Of a stretch of DNA of 64,000 nucleotides, positions 44,590 through 52,556 are shown piece by piece. Below the pieces are notes generated by a model that searched no databases, was not told the origin of the DNA, and worked only from the letters and a program-made list of their open reading frames with translations. The DNA is from Coleofasciculus sp937127375 (lineage in GTDB: Bacteria > Cyanobacteriota > Cyanobacteriia > Cyanobacteriales > Coleofasciculaceae). Where the stretch lies: assembly GCA_040218875.1 (NCBI GenBank), contig JAVJQP010000071.1; one strand, written 5' to 3'. The translations under genes and the position numbers were made by a program. How positions within the stretch are numbered: position 1 is the first letter of the stretch; each line of letters starts with the position of its first letter.

Positions 44590-46182
44590 TTAAAACGTCA
44601 ATGTAACTCGGATAGTGCCAACATAAATCACATCATTATCATCATTGTGTTCTGGATTAGTAATCACAAATAATCCGGGAGTAATCGAGATATCGTCATT
44701 CAGCGAAAAACGGTAAAATGTTTCTAGATGTAACGCTGTATCCCGATCCTCAAAATCATTACCCATTTGATTATCAATAATCTTTGGCGGTTGACCAATT
44801 ACAATACCGGCTAAACTATCTTCTTTGCCAAAATCCGGCAAAGCCAACAACATCGCCCAGGTAAAGATATTAGCATTAGGTTGATTGGGTAAGTCATTAG
44901 CTTGCGCTTGAATTAAACCCACTCGCCCGCCTAAAATAAATCCTGGATTGACTCGTATAGAGGCTTCAGCGGCAAAAGAGTTAGCAATTATGTCTTCAGT
45001 CTCGCGATTAAACGGATCACTGGTTAATTCGCTACCCGTTCCCGTATTAAAACTATTCGAGGAACGGGTATATGTGAAACTTAAAGAGGCGATGTCACTA
45101 GGTTGCCAGGTTAATTGCGCGATCGCAGCATAAGTATCATTGCCCAAAATCCCATTATCGGCTTCATTGGCATCAATCGCAACATATCCCAAGGATAAAT
45201 TAACAGACTCCCCCAAGTTCTGAGAAATGCCAATTCCCGCCCCTTCTCCTTGACGACGGATGGGATTTTCTCGCCCAAAGGTGGAAATGGAACCATCCCC
45301 ACTTCCGCTAAATAGAGGGTTGACGGTGGGGATTAAATCGCCTAACCCGATTCCTACTGTACCCAGACTCACTTGGGTTTGGGGAGTGACTAAAAATCTG
45401 TACTCTAATTCATCAAGTTCTACTTCATTGTCATCTTTTCCATCAAATCCTAAGTTTGCCATTTGTGTCCCTGTGGCTTCAGCAAATTCGGGAATATCAC
45501 GACCTTGTAAACGGATTTGTAGTCTATCTTTTCCAGTAAAACTCGTTTCTAATGTGAGGCGAAATCGATTGCCAAAGGTGAGATTATTCTCAATGGGTTC
45601 TCCAGTTCCATCAGCTTTTTTTGTTCCCTGAACTCCACTAAACGCAAGAATCACCTCTCCTTCTAATTCAGTGGTGGGAGAAAATTGCCGAGACTCTAAT
45701 TGAGTTGTGCGATTTTCTAGGCTGTATACCCGTTCGCTAAGTAGGTTTAATTCAGTAGAAAAATTTTGTTGTAATCGTTGCAATGTTTTTAGATCAGTTT
45801 CGGCAACGGGGTTGGTTGTACTGTTAATATTTTGTTCGTAAATGTAATTTAGACAAGCCTTTAATCCAGTGGCAAATTCATAGCGAGTCAGGGTTTGATT
45901 GCCGCGATAGGTGTTATTAGGATATCCGATGAGGCAACCATAGCGGTCAATGAGCGATCGCAATGCCTGAAATGCCCAATCATCAGGACTGACATCGGCT
46001 AGCTGAGATACAGGTGTGACGGCGTTCATGTCACTATTGGTGAGTTCCTTTGACCGTGAACGATTAGGGTGAATATCGGTTGTCAGAAACTCATTGGCTA
46101 GGGTGGTATGTGTTTCTATTAAAGGAGAAACTAATACAATTATCACAAGCCCTAGTTTTTGATATAAAACTTGTCTAATCAT
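44590..46182 (-). CDS. SLH-OprB porin (cyanobacterial iron-uptake-porin type)
   Basis: A 530-residue outer-membrane protein has an N-terminal signal region (GLVIIVLVSPLIETHTTLA), an S-layer homology domain (VSPDDWAFQALRSLIDRYGC, then NNTYRGNQTLTRYEFATGL), and a short coiled coil (LQRLQQNFSTELNLLSERVY). The C-terminal OprB-type beta-barrel ends in VGTIRVTLTF with terminal Phe. The SLH binds peptidoglycan while the barrel forms a channel, in several cyanobacteria linked to inorganic ion and iron uptake. It follows the APH-like gene by 3 bases, so they are co-transcribed. The substrate is not known here. Confidence 0.9.
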   Translation of the reverse strand: MIRQVLYQKLGLVIIVLVSPLIETHTTLANEFLTTDIHPNRSRSKELTNSDMNAVTPVSQLADVSPDDWAFQALRSLIDRYGCLIGYPNNTYRGNQTLTRYEFATGLKACLNYIYEQNINSTTNPVAETDLKTLQRLQQNFSTELNLLSERVYSLENRTTQLESRQFSPTTELEGEVILAFSGVQGTKKADGTGEPIENNLTFGNRFRLTLETSFTGKDRLQIRLQGRDIPEFAEATGTQMANLGFDGKDDNEVELDELEYRFLVTPQTQVSLGTVGIGLGDLIPTVNPLFSGSGDGSISTFGRENPIRRQGEGAGIGISQNLGESVNLSLGYVAIDANEADNGILGNDTYAAIAQLTWQPSDIASLSFTYTRSSNSFNTGTGSELTSDPFNRETEDIIANSFAAEASIRVNPGFILGGRVGLIQAQANDLPNQPNANIFTWAMLLALPDFGKEDSLAGIVIGQPPKIIDNQMGNDFEDRDTALHLETFYRFSLNDDISITPGLFVITNPEHNDDNDVIYVGTIRVTLTF

Positions 46183-46185
46183 CTT

Positions 46186-47187
46186 TTATTTGAGACGTTG
46201 TTCACACAGTTCTAATAAAGATTCAGTAAATTGACATCGCTCTGGAAACTGAGTGCTGATGTAAATATGTCGCACTAAGGTTAAGGTTGTATAAGACTGA
46301 ATCGCTGGACGAAGGGCTTCACCTGCAAGCTGAATAAATCTCTCAGCTAACGCATTTTCACACTCCACTAAGGCTTCGGGATGCCCTGAAGTACGCAAAC
46401 TTTGCTCGGTGATATGTCCAATAAAATTACCAATATCTAAGCCGGGATTGCCTTGACAATATAAGTCTAGATCCAGCAAATAAAGGCGAGTGTTATCGAC
46501 AAGAATTTGGTCGGGATAAAAGTCGCGATGAATCCCTAGAAGTTGCGGTTCTGGGGTTATTGATGCCACGCGATCGCACGCCGCTAAAATTTGCTCTAAA
46601 CGGCTTTCCCACTGGGGTTTGAGTTGAGTCACTAAGGGCAGACGTTCGTGCAAAATTCGCAGTTCATCGGCTATGGTGTGGCGACGCTGGGGCGGTATTT
46701 TGGCTTGATGTAGTTTATGAATGGCTTCGGCAATTCGTTTAGATAGGGGAATTCCTTGGGGTTGGGGGAGTAGTTTTGTGGCGGTTACTCCGGGGACTTT
46801 GCGCTGAAGCCACATCTGAAATTCGGGAATTATGGCGATGGGTTCGGGGATGCTAATTCCATCGTTACTATTATCGGTAAATCCTTTTTGCCAAAGGGTT
46901 TTGTTGAGTTGATAGCTTTTAAAATCAGTGCCTTTTGCCCGTACTTTGCCGAGGAGGGTGATGGGAATGGTTGAATTATTGGGGTTTGTTAGGTTGTATT
47001 CTATTAAGCAGCGACGTCCGGGTTTGTGGCGAATGACTTTAATCGCACAAAGGTTGCTTTTTTGAAGGGGTTGTGGTAGGTTTTGGGTTAGTTTTTGCTG
47101 GGCGGTGATTGGGTTAAGGGCTGCGGTAAGGAATGACAGGTTTGGATCGGTGGTGATGTTGAATGGATCGATTACGGGAATGGTCAT
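46186..47187 (-). CDS. APH-family phosphotransferase-like protein
   Basis: Starting at MTIPVIDPFNITTDPN (47187), the protein has 333 residues. A longer frame to 47388 is made of dispersed repeats and is not used. Kinase-fold motifs are LLGIHRDFYPDQILVD (catalytic loop with HxD) and LYLLDLDLYCQGNPGLDIGN (DxD in place of the metal Asp motif). The N-terminal lobe has the Lys region CLIEYNL...LLGKVRAKG. The APH family phosphorylates small molecules or sugars. Its place between the ABC exporter and porin genes suggests action on a glycan, lipid or metabolite precursor; the substrate is unknown. Confidence 0.85.
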   Translation of the reverse strand: MTIPVIDPFNITTDPNLSFLTAALNPITAQQKLTQNLPQPLQKSNLCAIKVIRHKPGRRCLIEYNLTNPNNSTIPITLLGKVRAKGTDFKSYQLNKTLWQKGFTDNSNDGISIPEPIAIIPEFQMWLQRKVPGVTATKLLPQPQGIPLSKRIAEAIHKLHQAKIPPQRRHTIADELRILHERLPLVTQLKPQWESRLEQILAACDRVASITPEPQLLGIHRDFYPDQILVDNTRLYLLDLDLYCQGNPGLDIGNFIGHITEQSLRTSGHPEALVECENALAERFIQLAGEALRPAIQSYTTLTLVRHIYISTQFPERCQFTESLLELCEQRLK

Positions 47188-47231
47188 GGGATTGAAGATT
47201 TTAGAGTTAAATGGGTGGCGTCGAACTGATG

Positions 47232-47283
47232 TTTTTTTAACGCAGAGGTACGCAGAGGTAAGCGCAGAGGGGCGCAGAGGGTT
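47232..47283. repeat. CGCAGAGG-type repeat
   Basis: TTTTTTAACGCAGAGGTACG and following CGCAGAGG units are the reverse complement of the array at 15531-15579. Confidence 0.85.
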
Positions 47284-47347
47284 TGGGGGATTTGGATGAT
47301 GGGTTGGGGGATTTGGAGGAATTATGGGACATGAGAGTCTCAAACCC

Positions 47348-47380
47348 TGACAAATGACGAATGACGAATGACGAATGACG
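47348..47380. repeat. Heptamer STRR (AATGACG)n
   Basis: Four to five units of AATGACG/AATGACA lie between the APH-like and ABC exporter genes. Confidence 0.85.
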
Positions 47381-47406
47381 ATCTCCACCGTTAGCTTTTA
47401 TGGTGT

Positions 47407-49224
47407 TCACCTACTTATTTCTTGCTTTTTGTTTTGTCTATCGGCTGGAGATTGCATCTGATATAAGCTGGTATATTTTCCATTGATTTGCATTAATTGA
47501 GAATGGGTTCCTTGTTCGAGGATTTGTCCGTTTTCTAGGTAGAGAATTAAATCAGCACGAGCGGCGAGGGTTAAGTCATGGGTGATGAGAAAGGTGGTGC
47601 GGTTTTGGGCTACGCTTTCTAGGGCGGTGATGACGGCTTGTTCGTTATGTTTGTCTAAGCCGGTGGTGGGTTCATCGAGGATGAGAATGGGGGCTTTGCG
47701 AATGGCGGATCGGGCGATGGCTAAACGTTGACGTTGTCCTCCGGAGAGGGTGGAGCCTCGCTCGCCTAAGATGGTGTCGTAGCCTTGGGGAAGTGCTTCG
47801 ACAAATTCGTGAGCATTAGCAAGACGCACGGCTGCTTCAATCTGGGCGTGGGTAGCATCGGGTACTCCATAAGCGATGTTTTCCCAAACGGTGGCGGCAA
47901 AGAGTATACTGTCTTGCATGACGACACTAATTTGAGTTCGTAATGATTTGAGGGTATAGTCACGAATATCTCGTCCATCAATCATGACTCGCCCTTCGCT
48001 GGGGTCATACAAACGCAAAAGTAGGCTCAAGAGTGTTGATTTACCACTTCCGGAGGTGCCAACGAGAGCCACTTTTTGTCCGGGTTTTATGTCTAATTCA
48101 ATGGCTTTGAGTAAGGGATTACTGGTTTGATAGGCAAAGCTAACACAATCAAATCGGACATATCCTTGAAATGGAGGCGCGACAATGGCAAACGGGGAAT
48201 CACTAATCTCTGGTGTTTCATCTAAAATGTCTAAAACACGCTCCCCAGAGGCGACGGCTTTTGATAGTCGCCCGGTATATTTGGCGAAGTTTTGTATGGG
48301 TTTAAAGGCTTGTTTGAGATAGGTTAAGAAAACGAGAACATCCCCTGGGGTTAGAGCATCCCGTAATGTCAGCTTTGCACCATACCACAAGACAATGGCT
48401 GTACCAATGGCGATGACGACATCCACAGTACGTTCTAAGCTAGCGGATAAGCGTTGGGTTTTCACGCTTTCCTTGAGACTGCGGTGATTGGCTTGGGAGA
48501 AGACGTTGGCGAAGGCGTCTTGCAGGGAAAGGGCTTGTACTAATTTAATTGCGCCAATGGATTCGGCTAGAGTGGCGGCGACAGCCCCCTCACGCCAACG
48601 CTGCTGACGTGAGGCTTGCTGGATTCGCTCACTTAGGCGGGTGGCGGCAAACCAAAAGAAGGGTAAGGTAATTAATGCTAGTAATGTTAGATCGCGATCG
48701 ATCCAAATCATGATTCCAATCATACCCAATAGTGTCATAATGCTGACTAAAAGCGGCATGACGGCGGTGAGGACAATTTCTTGTAATCGGGTGGTATCGG
48801 TGCTGATTCGCACTAATAAATCACCACTTCTGGCTTTGGTATGGTAGGAGAGAGATAGGCACTGAAGATGGCGATAGAGTTGTTCGCGAATTTCGGCTAA
48901 GATGCGGCTACTGGCTAGGGCTAAACTCACGGTACTCCAGTAAGATGCTATTGCTCGTAGTGCGGTGATGGCGATTAACCCGAAAGCCGAGAGAGTTAGC
49001 AATGTTACTGGATCAAAACGATTGAGAATACTAATGTTTTTATCGGGTGCATCAATTAAAATATAGTCAAAAACAAATTTCAGGGGCCACGGTTCAAGTA
49101 ATCGTAATACGACTTCAGCGAATAGAGCGAATCCCGCTGTGATTAAGAGTAAACTTTGTTTCTGAAGATAGGGGGAGAAGCGATGTAATATTCGCCAGAA
49201 ACTAGGGATGGATTTTTGTGTCAT
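47407..49224 (-). CDS. ABC exporter, fused permease-ATPase (MsbA/HlyB type)
   Basis: About 605 residues. Six membrane helices lie in the first ~320 residues (for example LLLITAGFALFAEVVLRLLE and LTLLALITLPFFWFAA). The nucleotide-binding domain has Walker A ALVGTSGSGKSTLLSLLLRL, Q-loop VMQDSILF, signature LSGGQRQRLAIARS, Walker B ILILDEPTTGLD and H-loop FLITHDLTLA. This class exports lipids, peptides or glycolipids as a homodimer. I start it at MTQKSIPSFWRILHRF (49224); an ATG at 49245 would add seven residues encoded by a heptamer repeat. It overlaps or abuts the glycosyltransferase gene upstream, so a glycan or glycolipid substrate is inferred. Confidence 0.92.
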   Translation of the reverse strand: MTQKSIPSFWRILHRFSPYLQKQSLLLITAGFALFAEVVLRLLEPWPLKFVFDYILIDAPDKNISILNRFDPVTLLTLSAFGLIAITALRAIASYWSTVSLALASSRILAEIREQLYRHLQCLSLSYHTKARSGDLLVRISTDTTRLQEIVLTAVMPLLVSIMTLLGMIGIMIWIDRDLTLLALITLPFFWFAATRLSERIQQASRQQRWREGAVAATLAESIGAIKLVQALSLQDAFANVFSQANHRSLKESVKTQRLSASLERTVDVVIAIGTAIVLWYGAKLTLRDALTPGDVLVFLTYLKQAFKPIQNFAKYTGRLSKAVASGERVLDILDETPEISDSPFAIVAPPFQGYVRFDCVSFAYQTSNPLLKAIELDIKPGQKVALVGTSGSGKSTLLSLLLRLYDPSEGRVMIDGRDIRDYTLKSLRTQISVVMQDSILFAATVWENIAYGVPDATHAQIEAAVRLANAHEFVEALPQGYDTILGERGSTLSGGQRQRLAIARSAIRKAPILILDEPTTGLDKHNEQAVITALESVAQNRTTFLITHDLTLAARADLILYLENGQILEQGTHSQLMQINGKYTSLYQMQSPADRQNKKQEISR

Positions 49225-49254
49225 TTGTCTTATGTCATTCGTCATTCGTCATTC
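49219..49254. repeat. Heptamer STRR at the GT4 stop / ABC start junction
   Basis: Units of GTCATTCG/GTCATTTG span the end of the glycosyltransferase (GNDE then TGA) and the beginning of the ABC gene. Confidence 0.85.
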
Positions 49255-50510
49255 CCAATCGGCTTCCCCTGTTCCCCTAGAAGGGCGGGTTTAGTCAAGT
49301 TATCAGTTTGGTGCAAAATGTTATCTGTCAAACCCGCCCCTACACCCTCTGCTCCCTCTGCCATACCCGCGATTTCTAATAGACGTTTCGCGATCGCATC
49401 CCAGGTATGATGGTGTTGTATCGTCTGTCTGGCGGCTTTTCCTAGCTGTTTGCCCCATTCAGGATTATGGTAGAGGCGCTCCAAAGTTGTGGCTAAGGCT
49501 ACGGTGTCACCTGGAGGACACAATAACCCATTAATTTCATCTTCAATTAATTCTCTCAATTGTCCAATACGACTTGCCACTACGGGTAATCCGGCTGCCA
49601 TGTATTCATAGACTTTTAAGGGTGAAAAATAAAAATCAGATTGGTGCGGATAAGGGGCAACGGCAACGGTCATTTTTGCTAAAAATTCAGGAATTTTATC
49701 AGGATTAACTGCTCCGGTAAAATGAGTCACCTCTAATAATTCGCGTGCTGATAATTCTGTGACTAAATTATCCCGTTCGGGTCCATCCCCGACAATTAAT
49801 AGTCGCGTATTCCCATACTTTTGATGTAGGGTGTCAAAGGCTTCGACTAAAATCGATACTCCATGCCAAGGCTTGAGTGTGCCAACAAATCCCACGGTAA
49901 ATGGTTCTGGATGAATCGATAACGGCAATTTAATATCACAGGAAAAACGCTCTGGGTTAACGCCATTAGCGATAATATGCACTCGTTTACTTACTCCCGG
50001 ATAGCTTTCTATATAAGTCTTAATTTCTTCAGACACGGCAATAATTGCACTGGCTGTACTAAACACTTGCTGTGCCACTTGTTCGGCTAGTGTGCGATCG
50101 ACTAATCCCCGATGTTTTGCCTGTTCTTGAATCAAGGGAGCATTGACTTCTAAAATCCCTGGTATTCCCATAGACTTGGCATAATCCATTCCGGTAAAAC
50201 TCCAGAGCGAGTAACGCTCATAAACTAAGTTGAAAATACCGTTATTTTCAAGTGCTATACGTAGATCAAGGTTAGCAGATAGGGCAGCTTGTTCACGGGC
50301 AGCTATTTCACCTTTGGGAATAGAGGGTAAACGATGAACGATGACATCGGCTAAATCCGGTGGCGGATCACCACCGATTCGTGTGGCAAATAAATCAACC
50401 TGTATTCCTAGTTTTAACCAAGCGCGAATTACCTCCTGAACATGAATCGAGCAACCTTTTTGACCAAAAACGGGAATACCTGGATCAGCGCAAATATAAG
50501 CAATTCGCAT
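49242..50510 (-). CDS. Family 4 glycosyltransferase
   Basis: A GT-B fold enzyme of 422 residues. The N-terminal domain is MRIAYICADPGIPVFGQKGC with SIHVQEVIRAWLKLG. The C-terminal donor domain has VGFVGTLKPWHGVSILVEAF and LLIVGDGPERDNLV, and the EX7E-like SDFYFSPLKVYEYMAAGLPV. It transfers a sugar from a nucleotide donor to a glycan or lipid acceptor. The last ~45 residues (GAEGVGAGLTDN...NLTKPALLGE) are encoded by a 9-bp-type repeat, a GGGGCGGGTTT element and a heptamer repeat. The catalytic part is complete without them. It is part of the leftward cluster 53948-44590. Confidence 0.92.
   Translation of the reverse strand: MRIAYICADPGIPVFGQKGCSIHVQEVIRAWLKLGIQVDLFATRIGGDPPPDLADVIVHRLPSIPKGEIAAREQAALSANLDLRIALENNGIFNLVYERYSLWSFTGMDYAKSMGIPGILEVNAPLIQEQAKHRGLVDRTLAEQVAQQVFSTASAIIAVSEEIKTYIESYPGVSKRVHIIANGVNPERFSCDIKLPLSIHPEPFTVGFVGTLKPWHGVSILVEAFDTLHQKYGNTRLLIVGDGPERDNLVTELSARELLEVTHFTGAVNPDKIPEFLAKMTVAVAPYPHQSDFYFSPLKVYEYMAAGLPVVASRIGQLRELIEDEINGLLCPPGDTVALATTLERLYHNPEWGKQLGKAARQTIQHHHTWDAIAKRLLEIAGMAEGAEGVGAGLTDNILHQTDNLTKPALLGEQGKPIGNDE
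49282..49343. repeat. GGGGCGGGTTT element, copy 3 (translated in GT4)
   Basis: The element has inverted ends AGGGCGGGTTTAG and CAAACCCGCCCCTAC. On the minus strand it is read in frame as the C-terminal extension of the glycosyltransferase. Confidence 0.9.
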
Positions 50511-50605
50511 AATTTATAGCTTCAACAAACGATAAACAACTAACTTTATTTTTAACCCTATTTCCCCTCAATTATCCCTGTGTTATGGATAAAATAAATA
50601 GGTTT

Positions 50606-50665
50606 GTAGGGGCGGGTTTCACCACTTAACTTTATTCTTGACCCTAATGTTACTAAACCCGCCCT
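50606..50665. repeat. GGGGCGGGTTT element, copy 4 (86-bp tandem 1)
   Basis: The ends are GTAGGGGCGGGTTTC and TAAACCCGCCCTG. Confidence 0.95.
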
Positions 50666-50691
50666 GAATCAGGGATAAAATAAATAACCTT

Positions 50692-50751
50692 GTAGGGGCG
50701 GGTTTCACTAATTAATTTTATTCTTGACCGTAATGTCATTAAACCCGCCCT
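50692..50751. repeat. GGGGCGGGTTT element, copy 5 (86-bp tandem 2)
   Basis: It starts exactly 86 bases after copy 4 and has the same ends, with a few interior changes. Confidence 0.95.
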
Positions 50752-50777
50752 GTGTTGTGGATAAAATAAATAGGTCT

Positions 50778-50837
50778 GTAGGGGCGGGTTTCACCACTTA
50801 ATTTTATTATTGACCCTGATGTTACTAAACCCGCCCC
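50778..50837. repeat. GGGGCGGGTTT element, copy 6 (86-bp tandem 3)
   Basis: It starts exactly 86 bases after copy 5. The right end is AAACCCGCCCCG. Confidence 0.95.
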
Positions 50838-50918
50838 GTCTCAAGTCTGGAATAAAAGGGTTATTTGACAAATGACAAGATATCCTGTTTGGTAACGCTT
50901 ACGCGAAACCCAACCTAC

Positions 50919-52259
50919 TTATACATTTTGCGTAAAACTAACATTATCTTGTGGGTCAGACTGGGATAATATATGATTAGAAACAACTGGGGAAGACTGT
51001 AACTTATCTTGATTAACCACTTGATTAAAAATAGTGCGTAAAACCGCAGTATTGCGATAAATATCAAACTCTGACTCAATCAATTGCCGCGCTTTTGTTG
51101 CCAGTTTCACCCGTAAACTGGAATTAATCAGTAAGCGTTCTAGGGCATTTGCTAACGCCTGAGAATCATGTTGATCCACCATCAATCCCGTCTCTTCATG
51201 ACGCACAACTTCAGGAATTCCGGTTACATCAGTAGCCACACAAGGCGTGCCCAGCGCCATCGTTTCCAGTAAAACCGTTGGTAAACCCTCACGATTTCCA
51301 TCGCTACCAATAATATAAGGTGCAGCAAATACAGCCGCATTCTGGATATGCTCAAAGACTTCATTTTGAGGACGCGAACCAATAATTTCAACCGTTGATT
51401 CTAAACCGAGGTGTTGAATTTGCTCTCGTAGATTTGCTTCTAATGAACCCGATCCAATAATTTGACAGTGAAACGAACAGCCGCGATGGGCAAGAATCGA
51501 ACAAGCGTCAATTAAAACAGAAACCCCTTTTTTCTCCACCAATCGACTGACTGAAAGAATAGTGGGTGGGCGTTCTTGGGGAGATTTATACCCCAACTGG
51601 TTTAAATTCAAGCCATTATAAATGCGCTGGATAGGGGCGGCGGCTGCACCATACATCTGTTGTAAATACTTGAGATTATAGTCACTAACCGTAATCACAC
51701 TTGCCGCATCTTGTAGCTTCCGTTTCATATCTTCCGGTTCGACACTTTCATGGAAAATATCCTTAGCATGAGCCGTGAAAGTATAAGTAATTCCGGCAAA
51801 ATGAGCAGCCAAACGAGCAACACTGGTTGCCACTGTACCAAAATGGGCGTGGAGATGACTAATATTTTTTAACCGTACCTCTCGTGCTAACCAGGCGGCT
51901 TGATAAACGGTACTGGCTTTTTCTCCTTGAGCAAACTCTAATTTTGTCCAAAAATCGGGGATAATTTTACTGGCTTCCTGAAGTTCTGCCCAGAAGAAGC
52001 TAGCGGCTGTTGGGTTAAGGCTATTGAGAGATTCGCTAACTCGCCCTTGGATGGGTTTACGAATATAGTAAACGGGAGCGCGAACTTGGGAAATAATATT
52101 TTGAAAATGAGTTTCCGCCGGAGGGCGCAGAGCAAATATTTCTATCTCTAATCCAGCGGCTTCATGGGCTAAAATTTCATTGACGACGAATGTTTCTGAG
52201 TAGCGTGGATAACGCTTGAGAACATAACCAACGCGGTTTAATTGTGTGGAAAGCATCAT
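50919..52259 (-). CDS. Family 4 glycosyltransferase (WcaL/colanic-acid-type)
   Basis: Starting MMLSTQLNRVGYVLKRYPRY at 52259, the enzyme has 446 residues. The extra 24 residues of the longer frame are encoded by a dispersed repeat. The N-domain has SETFVVNEILAHEAAGLEIE and the acceptor region HLHAHFGTVATSVARLAAHF; the donor domain has ILSVSRLVEKKGVSVLIDAC, CQIIGSGSLEANLREQI and DGNREGLPTVLLETMALGTP. This subgroup acts in exopolysaccharide or glycolipid synthesis. It lies between two other glycosyltransferase genes. Specificity unknown. No strong ribosome site is seen. Confidence 0.9.
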   Translation of the reverse strand: MMLSTQLNRVGYVLKRYPRYSETFVVNEILAHEAAGLEIEIFALRPPAETHFQNIISQVRAPVYYIRKPIQGRVSESLNSLNPTAASFFWAELQEASKIIPDFWTKLEFAQGEKASTVYQAAWLAREVRLKNISHLHAHFGTVATSVARLAAHFAGITYTFTAHAKDIFHESVEPEDMKRKLQDAASVITVSDYNLKYLQQMYGAAAAPIQRIYNGLNLNQLGYKSPQERPPTILSVSRLVEKKGVSVLIDACSILAHRGCSFHCQIIGSGSLEANLREQIQHLGLESTVEIIGSRPQNEVFEHIQNAAVFAAPYIIGSDGNREGLPTVLLETMALGTPCVATDVTGIPEVVRHEETGLMVDQHDSQALANALERLLINSSLRVKLATKARQLIESEFDIYRNTAVLRTIFNQVVNQDKLQSSPVVSNHILSQSDPQDNVSFTQNV

Positions 52260-52290
52260 TGAAATTAGAGATTTGCAAAATTGTGAATAT

Positions 52291-52352
52291 GTAGGGGCGG
52301 GTTTAAACGATAACGTTCCGGCTAAAACCACTAACTAAACTCAACCCGCCCC
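52291..52352. repeat. GGGGCGGGTTT element, copy 7
   Basis: The ends are GTAGGGGCGGGTTTA and TCAACCCGCCCC, just upstream of the glycosyltransferase start. Confidence 0.93.
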
Positions 52353-52429
52353 AACCAAGTTGAGAGTTTTGAGTTTTGAGTTTTGAATAAAGCATCATTC
52401 CAATGGGGGATTAGGTAAAGGTTGGATGT

Positions 52430-52492
52430 GTAGGGGCGGGTTTAACCGATAACGTTTCTACTCAAACCACGAACTGAACTAAACCCGCCCCA
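52430..52492. repeat. GGGGCGGGTTT element, copy 8
   Basis: A near-copy of copy 7, 139 bases away in the same orientation. Both are followed by CAACCAAGT. Confidence 0.93.
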
Positions 52493-52556
52493 ACCAAGTC
52501 CTATAGTTTCTACATAAACAAATGAATCTTGACGAATTTGATTTCTGATTCAACAA

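Larger units (their letters stand above)
50511..50918. other. Intergenic region between the two glycosyltransferases
   Basis: This region holds three copies of an 86-bp direct repeat, each with one GGGGCGGGTTT element and the spacer GGATAAAATAAATAGG. No gene is seen. Both flanking genes are on the minus strand. Confidence 0.85.

Noticed and set aside
47188..47388. N-terminal extension of the APH-like protein
   Set aside because: The 67 codons are made of heptamer and CGCAGAGG repeats. The family-like start is the ATG at 47187.
52260..52331. N-terminal extension of the second glycosyltransferase
   Set aside because: It is encoded by a GGGGCGGGTTT repeat copy. The conserved N-terminus begins at the ATG at 52259.
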